Assembly (NCBI RefSeq): GCF_000373785.1
Contig: NZ_KB892377.1
Coordinates: forward strand, 363,617-427,616
Direction: 5' to 3'
Length of the DNA: 64,000 nt
Source of the DNA: Erysipelothrix tonsillarum DSM 14972
GTDB taxonomy: Bacteria; Bacillota_I; Bacilli_A; Erysipelotrichales; Erysipelotrichaceae
Under the pieces are notes generated by a model. The model saw only the letters and a list, made by a program, of their open reading frames with translations. It had not been told where the DNA came from and made no database searches. Both the position numbers and the translations under genes were made by a program. How positions within the stretch are numbered: position 1 is the stretch's first letter; each line of letters opens with the position of its first letter. Shown one piece after another: positions 28,739 to 38,027 of this stretch.

Positions 28739-29913
28739 TGCCTTTGGAAGCCCTAAGTAGGATTCATGAACATAAAATCATTAAGAGTATCCATCAAAGT
28801 TTAAGTAAATTCTTGATGGGTCTCATACTCATCAGTTTTGCAATCTTGATGAGTAGCATCTTACCTAATGGGAATGCTTCAATTTTATTAATGCGAATGC
28901 TTGTGGGAATCTATCGTCTGGCTAACTGCGCAATTGTATTGTTGTTATCTTATGAATTGTCACGACAATATGAAATTGCGGTTGAAGCGATGTGTGGTGT
29001 TTCGCTGGTGTTATTTGGAGGCGTTTTTGCAGATAGCCTCCAAAACATCTTCGAAATAAATTTTTTTGTTATTGCTTTAGGTATTCCGTTGTTAAGTCTT
29101 GTGATTATTAAGGGGTGTTCTGTTTTATTGAATAAAGGCAAGTTGGGTATCGTTAAAAAGATACCTAAAGCAATCACCGTAGCATATGGGAAATTACTTT
29201 TATCTTTATTCAGTCTTGTGGTGACATTTGCTTTAGTCACATTGCTACAACCCTATATGAGATCATTCACTATAACCGTGTCAAATGGATTTCTTGCGAG
29301 TATGAAGGTGTTTTCACATTCGATTTGGCTTTACCTTGTTATCATGTTACTCATGCAACGAATTTGGTATGAAGGCTTGCATGGTGATGCTATGCTTGCA
29401 CCGTTTTTTGAACCAATCCTTATAATTCTGACATCATTTAATATTGGACAGAGTTTAAATATGATTTCATTTGAAAGCATTATTAATACATCTTTTTACA
29501 CGACATTTATGGGCGCAAGTGGGTCCGGTTTAACAGGAGCAATCATACTCAATGCATGGGCTATGGGTCGCATTAAAGAAGATGATGTTTTAAAATCAGC
29601 AGTTGTACCTGCAATCTTTAACATCAACGAACCTTTGATGTTTGGTATACCAATCGTTTCAAATTCGGAATTGAAAATACCTTTTCTTTTTGCACCCCTG
29701 GTAGCATCTACACTTGCTTTCTTCTTGACAAAAGCCGGATACATCAAACCTTTTTTACTCGCTGTACCTTGGTTTGTACCGCCCGGATTAAAGAGCTATC
29801 TCGCAACCGGAGGCGATTTTATGAGTGTCTTTTGGGAGATTACGATCTATATGGTTGTGGTGATGCTTTATTATCCATTTGTACGAAAACATTATCAAAA
29901 AGGAGAACAATAA
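28738..29913 (+). CDS. PTS lactose/cellobiose-family IIC permease, no cognate IIA/IIB
   Basis: A 391-residue membrane permease. The family signature PAIFNINEPLMFG occurs near 286-298, and about eight to ten hydrophobic segments are visible. The start is ATG 28738, overlapping the GH4 stop (TGATG); a GTG one codon upstream is in the same frame. There are no IIA or IIB genes in this operon, so the permease must borrow them, possibly from the set at 5717-7627. The N-terminus is shorter than in the IIC at 6053. Confidence 0.85.
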   Translation: MPLEALSRIHEHKIIKSIHQSLSKFLMGLILISFAILMSSILPNGNASILLMRMLVGIYRLANCAIVLLLSYELSRQYEIAVEAMCGVSLVLFGGVFADSLQNIFEINFFVIALGIPLLSLVIIKGCSVLLNKGKLGIVKKIPKAITVAYGKLLLSLFSLVVTFALVTLLQPYMRSFTITVSNGFLASMKVFSHSIWLYLVIMLLMQRIWYEGLHGDAMLAPFFEPILIILTSFNIGQSLNMISFESIINTSFYTTFMGASGSGLTGAIILNAWAMGRIKEDDVLKSAVVPAIFNINEPLMFGIPIVSNSELKIPFLFAPLVASTLAFFLTKAGYIKPFLLAVPWFVPPGLKSYLATGGDFMSVFWEITIYMVVVMLYYPFVRKHYQKGEQ

Positions 29914-29914
29914 A

Positions 29915-30664
29915 ATGGGAAAAGTTATTTTTAATGCCGATGATTTTGGTTATAGCCGTGGTATCAATTACGCAATTGCGGATTGCCATGAATTAGGGAT
30001 CTTAACCTCTACAACCATCATGGCGAATATGCCTGGATTTGACCATGCCGTCTCATTAGCAAAAGTGTTACCCAGACTTGGAATTGGGGTGCATTTAACA
30101 CTTACGTGCGGTCCAGCACTTCTCAAAGGACACCAAACCCTTGTAGATGAACAGGGCTACTTCAAACCACTTTGTTATTTTGAAAAGGAAAAACCTTATG
30201 ATACAAATGAAATCTATCGTGAGTGGAAGGCACAAATAGAAAAGGTTATGCGTGCAGGCATTAAGCCAACTCATTTGGATTCACATCATCATGTGCATAC
30301 ACTGGAGCCGCTACAAGCGATTATCGTCAAACTTGCGCGGGAGTATCACCTACCTGTACGCAATAATTTTAAATTACCGGAAGATGTTAGCGGAGTTAAA
30401 CGTTTTGAACCCTTCTTTGACAGTGTCGGTATCGATAGCGAAGAACATCTTGAGGTTTATCTCAATAATCTGTTAGATGATATTCAAGCTTGGGAAACGG
30501 TTGAAGTGATGTGTCATCCGGGTTATCTGGATCATGAAGTGTATTCAGGTTCGAAATTAACAGAGAATCGGGCTCATCTTGCATTTTTTATGATTCATAG
30601 CAATTTTACACAAGAATTGAAACAAAACCCAAATATTGACTGTATCACGTATCGTGATCTGTAA
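29915..30664 (+). CDS. ChbG/YdjC-family carbohydrate deacetylase
   Basis: A 249-residue metal-dependent deacetylase. The motifs NADDFGYSRGIN (about 6-17), THLDSHHHVHT (about 116-126) and VMCHPGYLD near 197-205 carry the metal-binding Asp and His residues. In E. coli, ChbG removes one acetyl group from chitobiose-6-phosphate so that the GH4 enzyme ChbF can act. The same partners, GH4 and IIC, lie directly upstream. The start at 29915 follows AAAGGAGAAC; the longer upstream frame overlaps the IIC gene. Confidence 0.87.
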   Translation: MGKVIFNADDFGYSRGINYAIADCHELGILTSTTIMANMPGFDHAVSLAKVLPRLGIGVHLTLTCGPALLKGHQTLVDEQGYFKPLCYFEKEKPYDTNEIYREWKAQIEKVMRAGIKPTHLDSHHHVHTLEPLQAIIVKLAREYHLPVRNNFKLPEDVSGVKRFEPFFDSVGIDSEEHLEVYLNNLLDDIQAWETVEVMCHPGYLDHEVYSGSKLTENRAHLAFFMIHSNFTQELKQNPNIDCITYRDL

Positions 30665-30675
30665 TACGATGATTT

Positions 30676-30700
30676 GAGGCAGATACCTGCCTCTTTTTTT
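30676..30700 (+). terminator. Terminator after the GH4-IIC-ChbG operon
   Basis: GAGGCAG and CTGCCTC flank ATAC, followed by T7. Confidence 0.88.
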
Positions 30701-30813
30701 AGTTCATCATGAACTGGATGATTAAGGTTGAAAAAAAGATGAAATAATGGGACAATATCTCTCGGTTAAGGTCTCCAACAAGACCTGAAAAAATCTTAAA
30801 GTGAGGATGTTTT

Positions 30814-31791
30814 ATGAGTGAAAATTTCTGGCAACAATTACCCAAACCCTTTTTTGTTTTAGCACCAATGGAAGATGTGACGGATGTCGTATTCCGTCAT
30901 GTTGTCGCGAAAGCGGCACGTCCTGATGTATATTTTACGGAATTTACAAATAGTGAAAGCTACTTCCATGCACAAGGACGTGAGAGTCTACGTGGTCGTC
31001 TTCTTTTTACCGAAGATGAACAACCCGTGGTTGCCCATATTTGGGGTGATAACCCTGACTACTTCCGTGACATGAGTATTGGCTTAGCGGAGATGGGATT
31101 TAGTGGTATTGACATTAATATGGGATGTCCGGCTCCCAATGTATTTAAGCATGGTAGAGGATCAGGCTTGATTTTACGTCCCGATGTGGCCGCCGAAATC
31201 ATCCAATCCGCCAAAGCTGGGGGGCTTCCAGTGAGTGTAAAGACGCGTCTTGGACATCGTGATGTGCAAGAATATAAAACCTGGTTGGCACATGTTTTAC
31301 GCCAAGATATCGCCAATTTATCCATTCACTTACGAACAAAAACAGAAATGAGTAAAGTGGATGCGCACTGGGAATTGATTCCAGAAATAATGAAAATGCG
31401 TGATGAAATTGCACCAGAAACTCTAATTACGATTAATGGTGACATTATGGATTATCAGATGGGGAAACACCTTGCGGATACCTACGGTGTGGACGGCGTA
31501 ATGATTGGACGTGGTATTTTTCATAATCCCTTTGCGTTTGAAAAAGAACCACAGGAGCATACACCGAAAGCATTGTTAGATTTATTTCGCTATCATTTAG
31601 ATCAATACGATCTATATTCTGCTCAAGAGCCTGGATTATCAAAGCCACTGCATCGTTTCTTTAAAATTTATATTCGCGAGTTTAAAGGGGCAAATGATTT
31701 ACGGGCAGCATTGATGGAAACAAAGAGCACGGATGATGCGCGTAGTGTACTGGATGCATTTGAAGCAGTCCATGGTGATGTTTTAGTTTGA
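30814..31791 (+). CDS. tRNA-dihydrouridine synthase
   Basis: A 325-residue FMN-dependent enzyme that reduces uridines in tRNA. The opening [13 protein letters not shown] (about 16-28), [19 protein letters not shown] (about 98-116, catalytic Cys in the MGCPAP segment), SVKTRLG and the GRGIFHNPF phosphate-binding motif are characteristic of Dus enzymes. It follows a terminator and has a GAGGATG-type ribosome site, so it is probably transcribed separately, perhaps with recQ 34 bases downstream. Confidence 0.92.
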   Translation: MSENFWQQLPKPFFVLAPMEDVTDVVFRHVVAKAARPDVYFTEFTNSESYFHAQGRESLRGRLLFTEDEQPVVAHIWGDNPDYFRDMSIGLAEMGFSGIDINMGCPAPNVFKHGRGSGLILRPDVAAEIIQSAKAGGLPVSVKTRLGHRDVQEYKTWLAHVLRQDIANLSIHLRTKTEMSKVDAHWELIPEIMKMRDEIAPETLITINGDIMDYQMGKHLADTYGVDGVMIGRGIFHNPFAFEKEPQEHTPKALLDLFRYHLDQYDLYSAQEPGLSKPLHRFFKIYIREFKGANDLRAALMETKSTDDARSVLDAFEAVHGDVLV

Positions 31792-31825
31792 TCCGTCAAT
31801 AGATTGACATAAAGAGGAGGATTGC

Positions 31826-33631
31826 ATGGATAAATATCAAGTACTTCGAGAATATTTTGGCTTTGATGTTTTTCGTGATGGCCAAGAAGCAGTTGTTGAT
31901 GCAATCCTTGCCCAAAAAGATGTTATGGCTTTAATGCCAACTGGTGGTGGCAAGTCGCTTTGTTATCAGGTTCCCGCTGTGATTATGGAAGGTATTACAA
32001 TTGTGGTGTCGCCTTTGATTTCGCTGATGAAAGACCAAGTGAATTCCCTTAATATGATGGGCATCCCGGCGGCATATATTAACAGTTCTTTAAATGATGG
32101 ACAGAAAAGCAAAGTTTATGATCGCGCTTTGAATGAAACCTATAAATTGATTTATGTTGCTCCCGAGCAATTATTAACACAACGATTTCTACAACTCACT
32201 CAAAATGTAAGCATTGCGCAAGTATCTGTAGATGAAGCCCATTGTGTATCGCAATGGGGGAATGATTTCAGACCCCAATATTTGGATATACCCAAATTTA
32301 TCCGTACCCTAAATCCGCGTCCTGTTGTGACGGCGTTCACGGCGACAGCTACGGGTCGTGTACGTGAAGCAATCATTAAAAATCTCGAATTAAAAGATCC
32401 AGAAGTATCGATTAAATCTTTTGATCGACCCAATCTTTTTTTCCAAACCCTTGATGCGAAAGACAGTGAAAAGAAGTCTTTTATTTTAGACTATTGCCGT
32501 AAAACAGATGCTTCGGGTATTATTTATTGTCAAACGCGTAATGAAGTAGAACAGGTTACACGTCTACTAATGGATCAAGGAATTAAAGCAGCAGCATACC
32601 ACGGTGGCATGAACACCGCTGAACGAATTCAAAATCAGGATGCATTTATTCAAGAAGACATTCAAGTTATGGTGGCAACGAATGCTTTCGGAATGGGTAT
32701 TGATAAATCAAATGTAAGGTTTGTTATTCATCATAATATGCCCAAAGAACTGGAAGCATATTACCAAGAAGCGGGGCGTGCAGGACGTGATGGGAGTTTG
32801 GCAGAATGTATTTTACTGTACAATGGTAAAGATATTCGAACTAATCAATTCTTTATCGAACAGATGGATGAACAACAAGTTGAAGATCCCGAGCGATATG
32901 CTTTGATTAAGAAGCAAGCTCATTATCGCTTGTCGCATATGGTTTCGTATTGTAAGACTACACAGTGCCTTCGCTACACGCTGATGAAGTATTTTGGTGA
33001 AACGACCTCGGTTCAATGTACTCAATGTTATAATTGCCAGCATCATTATAAAACCGTTGATATTACCGTGGAGGCCCAAAAAATAATGTCATGTATCTTA
33101 AGAATGCATGAACGTTATGGTTCTGGTTTGGTGACCGATGTGCTTCGTGGCGCACAAAATAAACGTGTTCTAGAACTTGGTCTGGATAACCTGAGTACCT
33201 ATGGTATTATGAAAGATCATTCCAAAGCGAATATTGAGATGTTGATTCAAGCATTGATTGAGATCGAGTATGTGGAACGCGTGGTTGACGCATACAATAT
33301 ACTTAGAATTACACAAAAGGGGAAAGCTTTTTTAATCAACCGCAGTAAAATCAGTGTTAAATTACCCGAAGAAGATTCAAACATCAAAAAACATCAAAAA
33401 GTTCATAATGTTGACTCTGAGTTATTATTAGCCTTGAAGAAAGTTCGGAAGGACTTGGCGGATAAACGAGGGGTACCACCTTTCGTTATTTTTTCGGATG
33501 TTACGCTTATCGATATGTGTAGTTTAATGCCGCGAAATCCAACCCAATTTCTCGATGTTAAAGGCGTAGGAAATAAGAAACTGGAACTCTATGGTGATAT
33601 TTTCCTCTCAATTATCAATGAATTCATTTAA
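31826..33631 (+). CDS. recQ: ATP-dependent DNA helicase RecQ
   Basis: A 601-residue 3'-5' DNA helicase for repair and recombination. Walker A is TGGGKS (39-44), the DEAH box lies near 135 (VDEAHC) and the family signature FGMGIDKSNVRFVIHHNMP near 290. The zinc-binding Cys cluster (C-TQ-C-YN-C) is near 395, followed by the winged-helix RQC region and a C-terminal HRDC domain (about 530-600). Length and order match the usual bacterial RecQ. The start has GAGGAGG at eight bases. Confidence 0.95.
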   Translation: MDKYQVLREYFGFDVFRDGQEAVVDAILAQKDVMALMPTGGGKSLCYQVPAVIMEGITIVVSPLISLMKDQVNSLNMMGIPAAYINSSLNDGQKSKVYDRALNETYKLIYVAPEQLLTQRFLQLTQNVSIAQVSVDEAHCVSQWGNDFRPQYLDIPKFIRTLNPRPVVTAFTATATGRVREAIIKNLELKDPEVSIKSFDRPNLFFQTLDAKDSEKKSFILDYCRKTDASGIIYCQTRNEVEQVTRLLMDQGIKAAAYHGGMNTAERIQNQDAFIQEDIQVMVATNAFGMGIDKSNVRFVIHHNMPKELEAYYQEAGRAGRDGSLAECILLYNGKDIRTNQFFIEQMDEQQVEDPERYALIKKQAHYRLSHMVSYCKTTQCLRYTLMKYFGETTSVQCTQCYNCQHHYKTVDITVEAQKIMSCILRMHERYGSGLVTDVLRGAQNKRVLELGLDNLSTYGIMKDHSKANIEMLIQALIEIEYVERVVDAYNILRITQKGKAFLINRSKISVKLPEEDSNIKKHQKVHNVDSELLLALKKVRKDLADKRGVPPFVIFSDVTLIDMCSLMPRNPTQFLDVKGVGNKKLELYGDIFLSIINEFI

Positions 33632-33655
33632 AGACCCTTATTAGGGGTCTTTTTT
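33631..33655. terminator. Terminator after recQ
   Basis: AAGACCC and GGGTCTT flank a short loop, followed by T5. The A-rich left flank lets it serve the minus strand too. Confidence 0.85.
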
Positions 33656-33846
33656 AATCTTTACGATTACAAATAGTTGATAATAAAGAGACAACATCCG
33701 CTTGGGTCTTTGAGTACTTGAAAATGTTGAGACCAAACGCCTTTATAAGACCACTTGCATTCTCACTGATTACGATTGTGACCGAAGTGGCGTAAAGCAC
33801 TGATGAATGTTTATCATTCTATAACAACAACATCAATTGTGTGCAT
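33654..33846 (-). pseudogene. Possible frameshifted small gene remnant
   Basis: On the minus strand an ATG at 33846 opens MHTIDVVVIE and stops at 33814. The adjacent frame then stays open for about 54 codons to a stop at 33654-33656, including SGLIKAFGLNIFKYSK and ending STICNRKD. Joining the two frames would give about 64 residues. No ribosome site is seen for either part. It may be a decayed gene or chance; the product is not recognised. Confidence 0.25.
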
Positions 33847-33860
33847 CGTGATTTTAGTGG

Positions 33861-33866
33861 TACAAT
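33861..33866 (+). promoter_or_regulatory. Extended -10 promoter of the D-lactate dehydrogenase gene
   Basis: TGG followed by TACAAT forms an extended -10 about 76 bases before the start. A weak TTGTGT lies 18 bases upstream. Confidence 0.4.
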
Positions 33867-33942
33867 ACGTAATAGTTCCATTTGGGATCTACAAATCGTT
33901 TAATTCGGAAAAATAGCGTTTAAATCGAAAAGGAGCATGTCT

Positions 33943-34938
33943 ATGTATAAATTTATCGTCTTTAACGTGCGTGAAGAAGAACGCGAACTAACATTTGATT
34001 GGGCAAAACGCCATAATGTTGAAATTACTATAGCTGAAGGTCAAATTACTATGGATAATATCCATAAGGTTGAAGGATTTGATGGCTTATCTACAAGTCA
34101 AAATACAAAACTTGAACCGGAAATGTATTCAATTCTTAAAGGTTATGGCATCAAACAAATTGCACAGCGTAGTGCTGGCTTTGATTATTATGATTTGGAA
34201 CTTGCTACCGAAAATGATCTCATCGTGACCAATGTACCCAGTTACTCACCTGAATCAATTGCTGAGTATGCTGTTACCGCAGCATTAAGTATGATTCGTA
34301 AGTTCCGGGTTATTGAAGAAAAAACACGACAACAGGACTTTCGTTGGCAACCCCAAATTCGTGCCGGTCTTCTAAAAGAAATGACCGTAGGTATTGTCGG
34401 AACGGGTCATATCGGTCGTAAATCGGCAGCTTTATTCCATGCATTTGGTGCAAATGTGGTTGCATTTGATGTTTTCCAAAATGATGAAGCGAAACAGTAT
34501 GTAACCTATGTTGATTCTATAGAGGAACTTGTTTCGATGTCTGATGTTGTGAGTCTTCATGTACCAGCAACCAAAGATAATTACCATCAATTTGATGCGG
34601 AAATGTTCCGTAAATTTAAATCAACTGCTTATCTCATTAATGCGGCCCGTGGTTCCATAGTGGATACGAGAGCACTTATTGAAGCACTCGATAAAGGACA
34701 ACTTGCTGGAGCTGCCTTGGATACTTATGAAAACGAAAGTTTATTTATCCCTAAAGACTTTACAGGGCAAGAAATTGATGACGCACTCTTTGTGGAAGTG
34801 GTAAATCATGACAAGATTTTATTTACGCCTCATATTGCTCATTATACCAATGTATCGGTGCGTAATATTATGGAATTTGCGCTTACATCCGTTTTAGAAA
34901 TTCTTGAAACTGGTACTTCTGTAAACCGAGTTAATTAG
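33943..34938 (+). CDS. ldhD: D-lactate dehydrogenase
   Basis: A 331-residue NAD-dependent D-2-hydroxyacid dehydrogenase that reduces pyruvate to D-lactate. It shows the QRSAGFDYYDLELA segment (near 74-87), the Rossmann motif VGIVGTGHIGR (about 147-157), the NAARGSIVDT motif with the substrate-binding Arg (near 230-239), and a C-terminal TPHIAHYT with the catalytic His near 295. The start at 33943 (MYKFIVFN) is preferred because AAAGGAG lies seven bases upstream; the ATG at 33937 is only one base from it. The length matches lactobacillar D-LDH. Another 2-hydroxyacid substrate cannot be excluded. Confidence 0.88.
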   Translation: MYKFIVFNVREEERELTFDWAKRHNVEITIAEGQITMDNIHKVEGFDGLSTSQNTKLEPEMYSILKGYGIKQIAQRSAGFDYYDLELATENDLIVTNVPSYSPESIAEYAVTAALSMIRKFRVIEEKTRQQDFRWQPQIRAGLLKEMTVGIVGTGHIGRKSAALFHAFGANVVAFDVFQNDEAKQYVTYVDSIEELVSMSDVVSLHVPATKDNYHQFDAEMFRKFKSTAYLINAARGSIVDTRALIEALDKGQLAGAALDTYENESLFIPKDFTGQEIDDALFVEVVNHDKILFTPHIAHYTNVSVRNIMEFALTSVLEILETGTSVNRVN

Positions 34939-34960
34939 TTTAAATAATAGAATTTATTAA

Positions 34961-34996
34961 AAAAAAGACACATGATCCTGATCATGTGTCTTTTTT
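34961..34996. terminator. Bidirectional terminator after the D-lactate dehydrogenase gene
   Basis: A perfect inverted repeat (GACACATGATC and GATCATGTGTC) is flanked by A6 and T6. Confidence 0.9.
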
Positions 34997-35123
34997 GGGG
35001 TTTAACTCATTTTATATGAAGAATAGGAATTAAACAAATAAGGTAATGTGAGACATTAAAAAGTATAGGGGAGACAAAATTCTAAGAAAATTAATATTCA
35101 TTTTTGTTTTAGGGTCAAATCGA

Positions 35124-35137
35124 TGTAAACGATTACA
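35124..35137. promoter_or_regulatory. Perfect CRE match upstream of the LPXTG pair
   Basis: TGTAAACGATTACA fits the CRE consensus TGWAANCGNTNWCA at every position. It lies about 40 bases upstream of the extended -10 box. Confidence 0.6.
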
Positions 35138-35174
35138 AAAAATTTCGAAATGTTCATGTTTTGCCCGAGTAATA

Positions 35175-35183
35175 TGGTATGAT
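35175..35183 (+). promoter_or_regulatory. Extended -10 promoter of the first paralogue
   Basis: TGG followed by TATGAT lies 23 bases before the start codon at 35207, which gives a very short leader. No good -35 is apparent, as often with extended -10 promoters. Confidence 0.45.
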
Positions 35184-35206
35184 ATCAATATACAAGGAGA
35201 GAGACC

Positions 35207-36475
35207 ATGAAAAAAATAATGACAAGCCTCTTGATGACAGTTCTATTTCTAAGCAGTGTTCCTGTACAAAGGATTAATGCTATAGATTCTCGGAAGGTTG
35301 TACTTATAGATGGGAGCGGTACGGAGGTCGACGGTTTTTGGAGAGCACGTTTTAAAATTGAACCGTATGATCCGGATCTAGTTTTAACATTTAGTATTGA
35401 TTACGGCTTACTTCCGACAGAGGTAGGAAGTACATATTCAGAGTCAGACCACACGCATACTATTGAAATTGATTTAGAAAAGGATGTTGTTCCTTTATTT
35501 GGACCAGAATTCAAAGAAGAAAATGATGAACTTCAAAAAGCCTATGAGCTCGCTCTTAGTCGTTTCGAATCATCCTGTGATGTGAATGGGACTTCAGAGA
35601 ATGATAATGAGACCTGTCGTAAATTGCGCAGTGATTTTGAAACTCAAAAAAAAGCTAAGAATAACTATATTAGAGAAAATATAGGTTATACATTAACGTA
35701 TCGAAATGCAGATTTTGAATACGGTTACTTAGATTTTGGTAATCCTCAAGAGTTTTATAATCAATCAGAGCATTTTTTCGAGGTTATTGAAGATAATCAG
35801 TTCTCTAATTTCAAATTAAAAGAAGATGAGTATCTAATTCATACAGTGGGTTACCATGACCTCATCGGGTCCGATAATTATGCAATGCGCCTTATGGTTT
35901 ATCCTACACACGATGTTTACATCCAATCGTTAGTTACATACCTTAATGGTATTCCTGTAGTAACACAAGAATTTGAGAAGGTTGAATCATATTCCTATGC
36001 TCATCCGATAACAGAATTACATTCATCATTCTCTATATATACTCCCGAATCACTAAGTGAAGAAACCTATATCATTAAAGATCAATACCGAAAATTAATG
36101 AGTGAGGAACAAATTAATGGTCTTGAATCTTATAACAGTGCAAACTATACTGTCCGTGATTTTGATGAGCGATTACGCATTTTAAATTCGATGTTCAGTT
36201 TTGATATGACTCTTGTAAATCAAGAAGGTAAAAAAGTAGTCTATACTTTTATGGATCCGAGTGCAATTACCGATGCGATGACTGCAGGACTTGTTGTTAA
36301 CTTTGATCATGTAAATAATCCAAAACATAATGAAAAAATACTTGTACCTAAGGAACCAGAACAACTTGATTATGACGCTTCAATTCTGCCGAAAACAGGG
36401 CATGCGAATTCTGTATTTGTGGAGGGAGTTTTCTTAATCCTATCGGGAATTATTTTAAAACGAAAGCAATTTTAA
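35207..36475 (+). CDS. LPXTG surface protein, first of a tandem pair
   Basis: A wall-anchored protein of 422 residues with no recognised domain. It has a signal peptide (1-26), a predicted beta-rich ectodomain, two Cys residues about 20 residues apart (SSCDVNG and ETCRK, near 123-143) that could form a disulfide, and a C-terminal LPKTG with hydrophobic segment and KRKQF tail. It is exactly as long as its downstream neighbour and shares order and motifs with it (EPYDPDL against EPSDPEM; FDASILPxTG-like end). Function unknown. It has a strong AAGGAGAGAG ribosome site. Confidence 0.85.
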   Translation: MKKIMTSLLMTVLFLSSVPVQRINAIDSRKVVLIDGSGTEVDGFWRARFKIEPYDPDLVLTFSIDYGLLPTEVGSTYSESDHTHTIEIDLEKDVVPLFGPEFKEENDELQKAYELALSRFESSCDVNGTSENDNETCRKLRSDFETQKKAKNNYIRENIGYTLTYRNADFEYGYLDFGNPQEFYNQSEHFFEVIEDNQFSNFKLKEDEYLIHTVGYHDLIGSDNYAMRLMVYPTHDVYIQSLVTYLNGIPVVTQEFEKVESYSYAHPITELHSSFSIYTPESLSEETYIIKDQYRKLMSEEQINGLESYNSANYTVRDFDERLRILNSMFSFDMTLVNQEGKKVVYTFMDPSAITDAMTAGLVVNFDHVNNPKHNEKILVPKEPEQLDYDASILPKTGHANSVFVEGVFLILSGIILKRKQF

Positions 36476-36501
36476 AGATGGAGATAGAATTATATAATTG
36501 A

Positions 36502-36547
36502 AACCAATCCTATTTATGCTGTTTCATAAATAGGATTGGTCTTTTTT
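36502..36547 (+). terminator. Terminator between the two LPXTG paralogues
   Basis: A long stem (AACCAATCCTATTTATG against CATAAATAGGATTGGT) is followed by CT6. It means that the paralogues are transcribed separately. Confidence 0.9.
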
Positions 36548-36707
36548 ATTTTTTTGACGACAAAGTTGTAAGTACAATTTGTGTGTTTTTAACCTTTTTC
36601 ATTACTGAATTAATGATAGCGCAAAGTCGATGATGAAGAAGTGATGAACTATATTGAAAGAAAACAGTTTAATGATACGCTATTTGTATAGATACAAGGA
36701 GGCGTCT

Positions 36708-37976
36708 ATGAAAAAAGTTAGATATGCTTTTTTATTATCTGTTTTATTCCTCGGTCTAGCACCCGTACAAAGTATCTCTGCAACTGAAAATATTCTTACT
36801 TTAAAACCGAGTGGGGAAGGGTCCGAGATTGAAGGGGAATGGCAAGCCGACTTTACGCTAGAACCATCAGATCCGGAAATGGAGGTCTTTCTTACATTAT
36901 ATGTTGGTGATCATGGTGTTGATGTTCCTGTAACCTATGATGAATCAACAAAGACATACCAATTTAAGATTGAAAGTGAAAAGGATATACTTGAAAATTT
37001 CACAGATGAAGATCGAGAAGCGTTTGAAGCACTCATATTAGAACTCGAACCCGAAATCGAAGCCATTGATGAATCCTGTGATTTTGATAAACCGGCAGTC
37101 GAGGATACAGATCTTTGTAGTATAGAACGTCAAAAACTCCAGAAAATTTCGGATAAGATTGAAGCATTTGTGATGAGTAAAGTTTCGTACGATTTTTATT
37201 TTCACGATAGTGCGTTTTTCTACGGTTACTTAAAAGTTGATACTGCAAAAGAATTCCTAGAATCTGATCATCAAATAGAAATGATGGATTCAAATCCCTA
37301 TCCTGATTTGGTCTTAAAAGAAGGTGAATACTTTTTAAAACGCATCGGTGGATATGGCTGGATCGGATCCGAAAACTATGTATCAATGATTCATCTTTAT
37401 ACTACAACAGATGTATATATCACATCACTAAAAACGTATATTAACGGTATTGAAGTTGAAGATACTAAATTCGTGAACGATGAAAGAACGTATATGGGAC
37501 GTCCAACTACGAATGTTAATTTAGAGTTTATGGTTTTTGAAGAGAAAGAATACGCCGAAGGGTCATTTGTAATTAAAGAAAAATATTTAAAACACATGAG
37601 CGATGAACAAGCTGAGTTTCTTGTAAAATTCTATGAAAGTAAGGAGTATGCTTATGACTCACCGGAATATCGTGCTCTATTAGATGAAATGTTCAGTTAT
37701 GATCTAACGATTGCAAATAACGAGGGTAAATCAGCAACGTACTCATTTATGAGTGAGGGTAGTTTACACAAAGCACTTTCAGAAGGAATGATTGTGAATT
37801 TAGATTATGTTAATACACCGAATCATGAAGAAAAGTTGCTTAAAAAGGAAGCCAAAGAACCAGAACAATTAGAATTCGATGCATCAATCCTGCCAGCAAC
37901 GGGAATTGGAAATTATTCAACAATGCTCGGTGCTCTGTTAGTATTCTCGGGATTATTCATTAAACGTAAGGTTTAA
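36708..37976 (+). CDS. LPXTG surface protein, second of a tandem pair
   Basis: A 422-residue wall-anchored paralogue of the preceding gene. It has a signal peptide (1-25), an ectodomain with the same order of motifs (SGEGSEIEGEWQADFTLEPS near the N-terminus, ESCDFD and LCSIERQK holding the two Cys), LPATG, a hydrophobic segment and an IKRKV tail. The start at 36708 follows ACAAGGAGGCGTCT; an in-frame ATG at 36654 has no ribosome site and would bury the signal peptide. No known domain was recognised. The acidic sequence and the Cys pair suggest a small folded surface module. Confidence 0.84.
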   Translation: MKKVRYAFLLSVLFLGLAPVQSISATENILTLKPSGEGSEIEGEWQADFTLEPSDPEMEVFLTLYVGDHGVDVPVTYDESTKTYQFKIESEKDILENFTDEDREAFEALILELEPEIEAIDESCDFDKPAVEDTDLCSIERQKLQKISDKIEAFVMSKVSYDFYFHDSAFFYGYLKVDTAKEFLESDHQIEMMDSNPYPDLVLKEGEYFLKRIGGYGWIGSENYVSMIHLYTTTDVYITSLKTYINGIEVEDTKFVNDERTYMGRPTTNVNLEFMVFEEKEYAEGSFVIKEKYLKHMSDEQAEFLVKFYESKEYAYDSPEYRALLDEMFSYDLTIANNEGKSATYSFMSEGSLHKALSEGMIVNLDYVNTPNHEEKLLKKEAKEPEQLEFDASILPATGIGNYSTMLGALLVFSGLFIKRKV

Positions 37977-38027
37977 GATTTAAAGAATGCGTATTCAATA
38001 AAAAACACACTGAGATTAGAGTACCTT

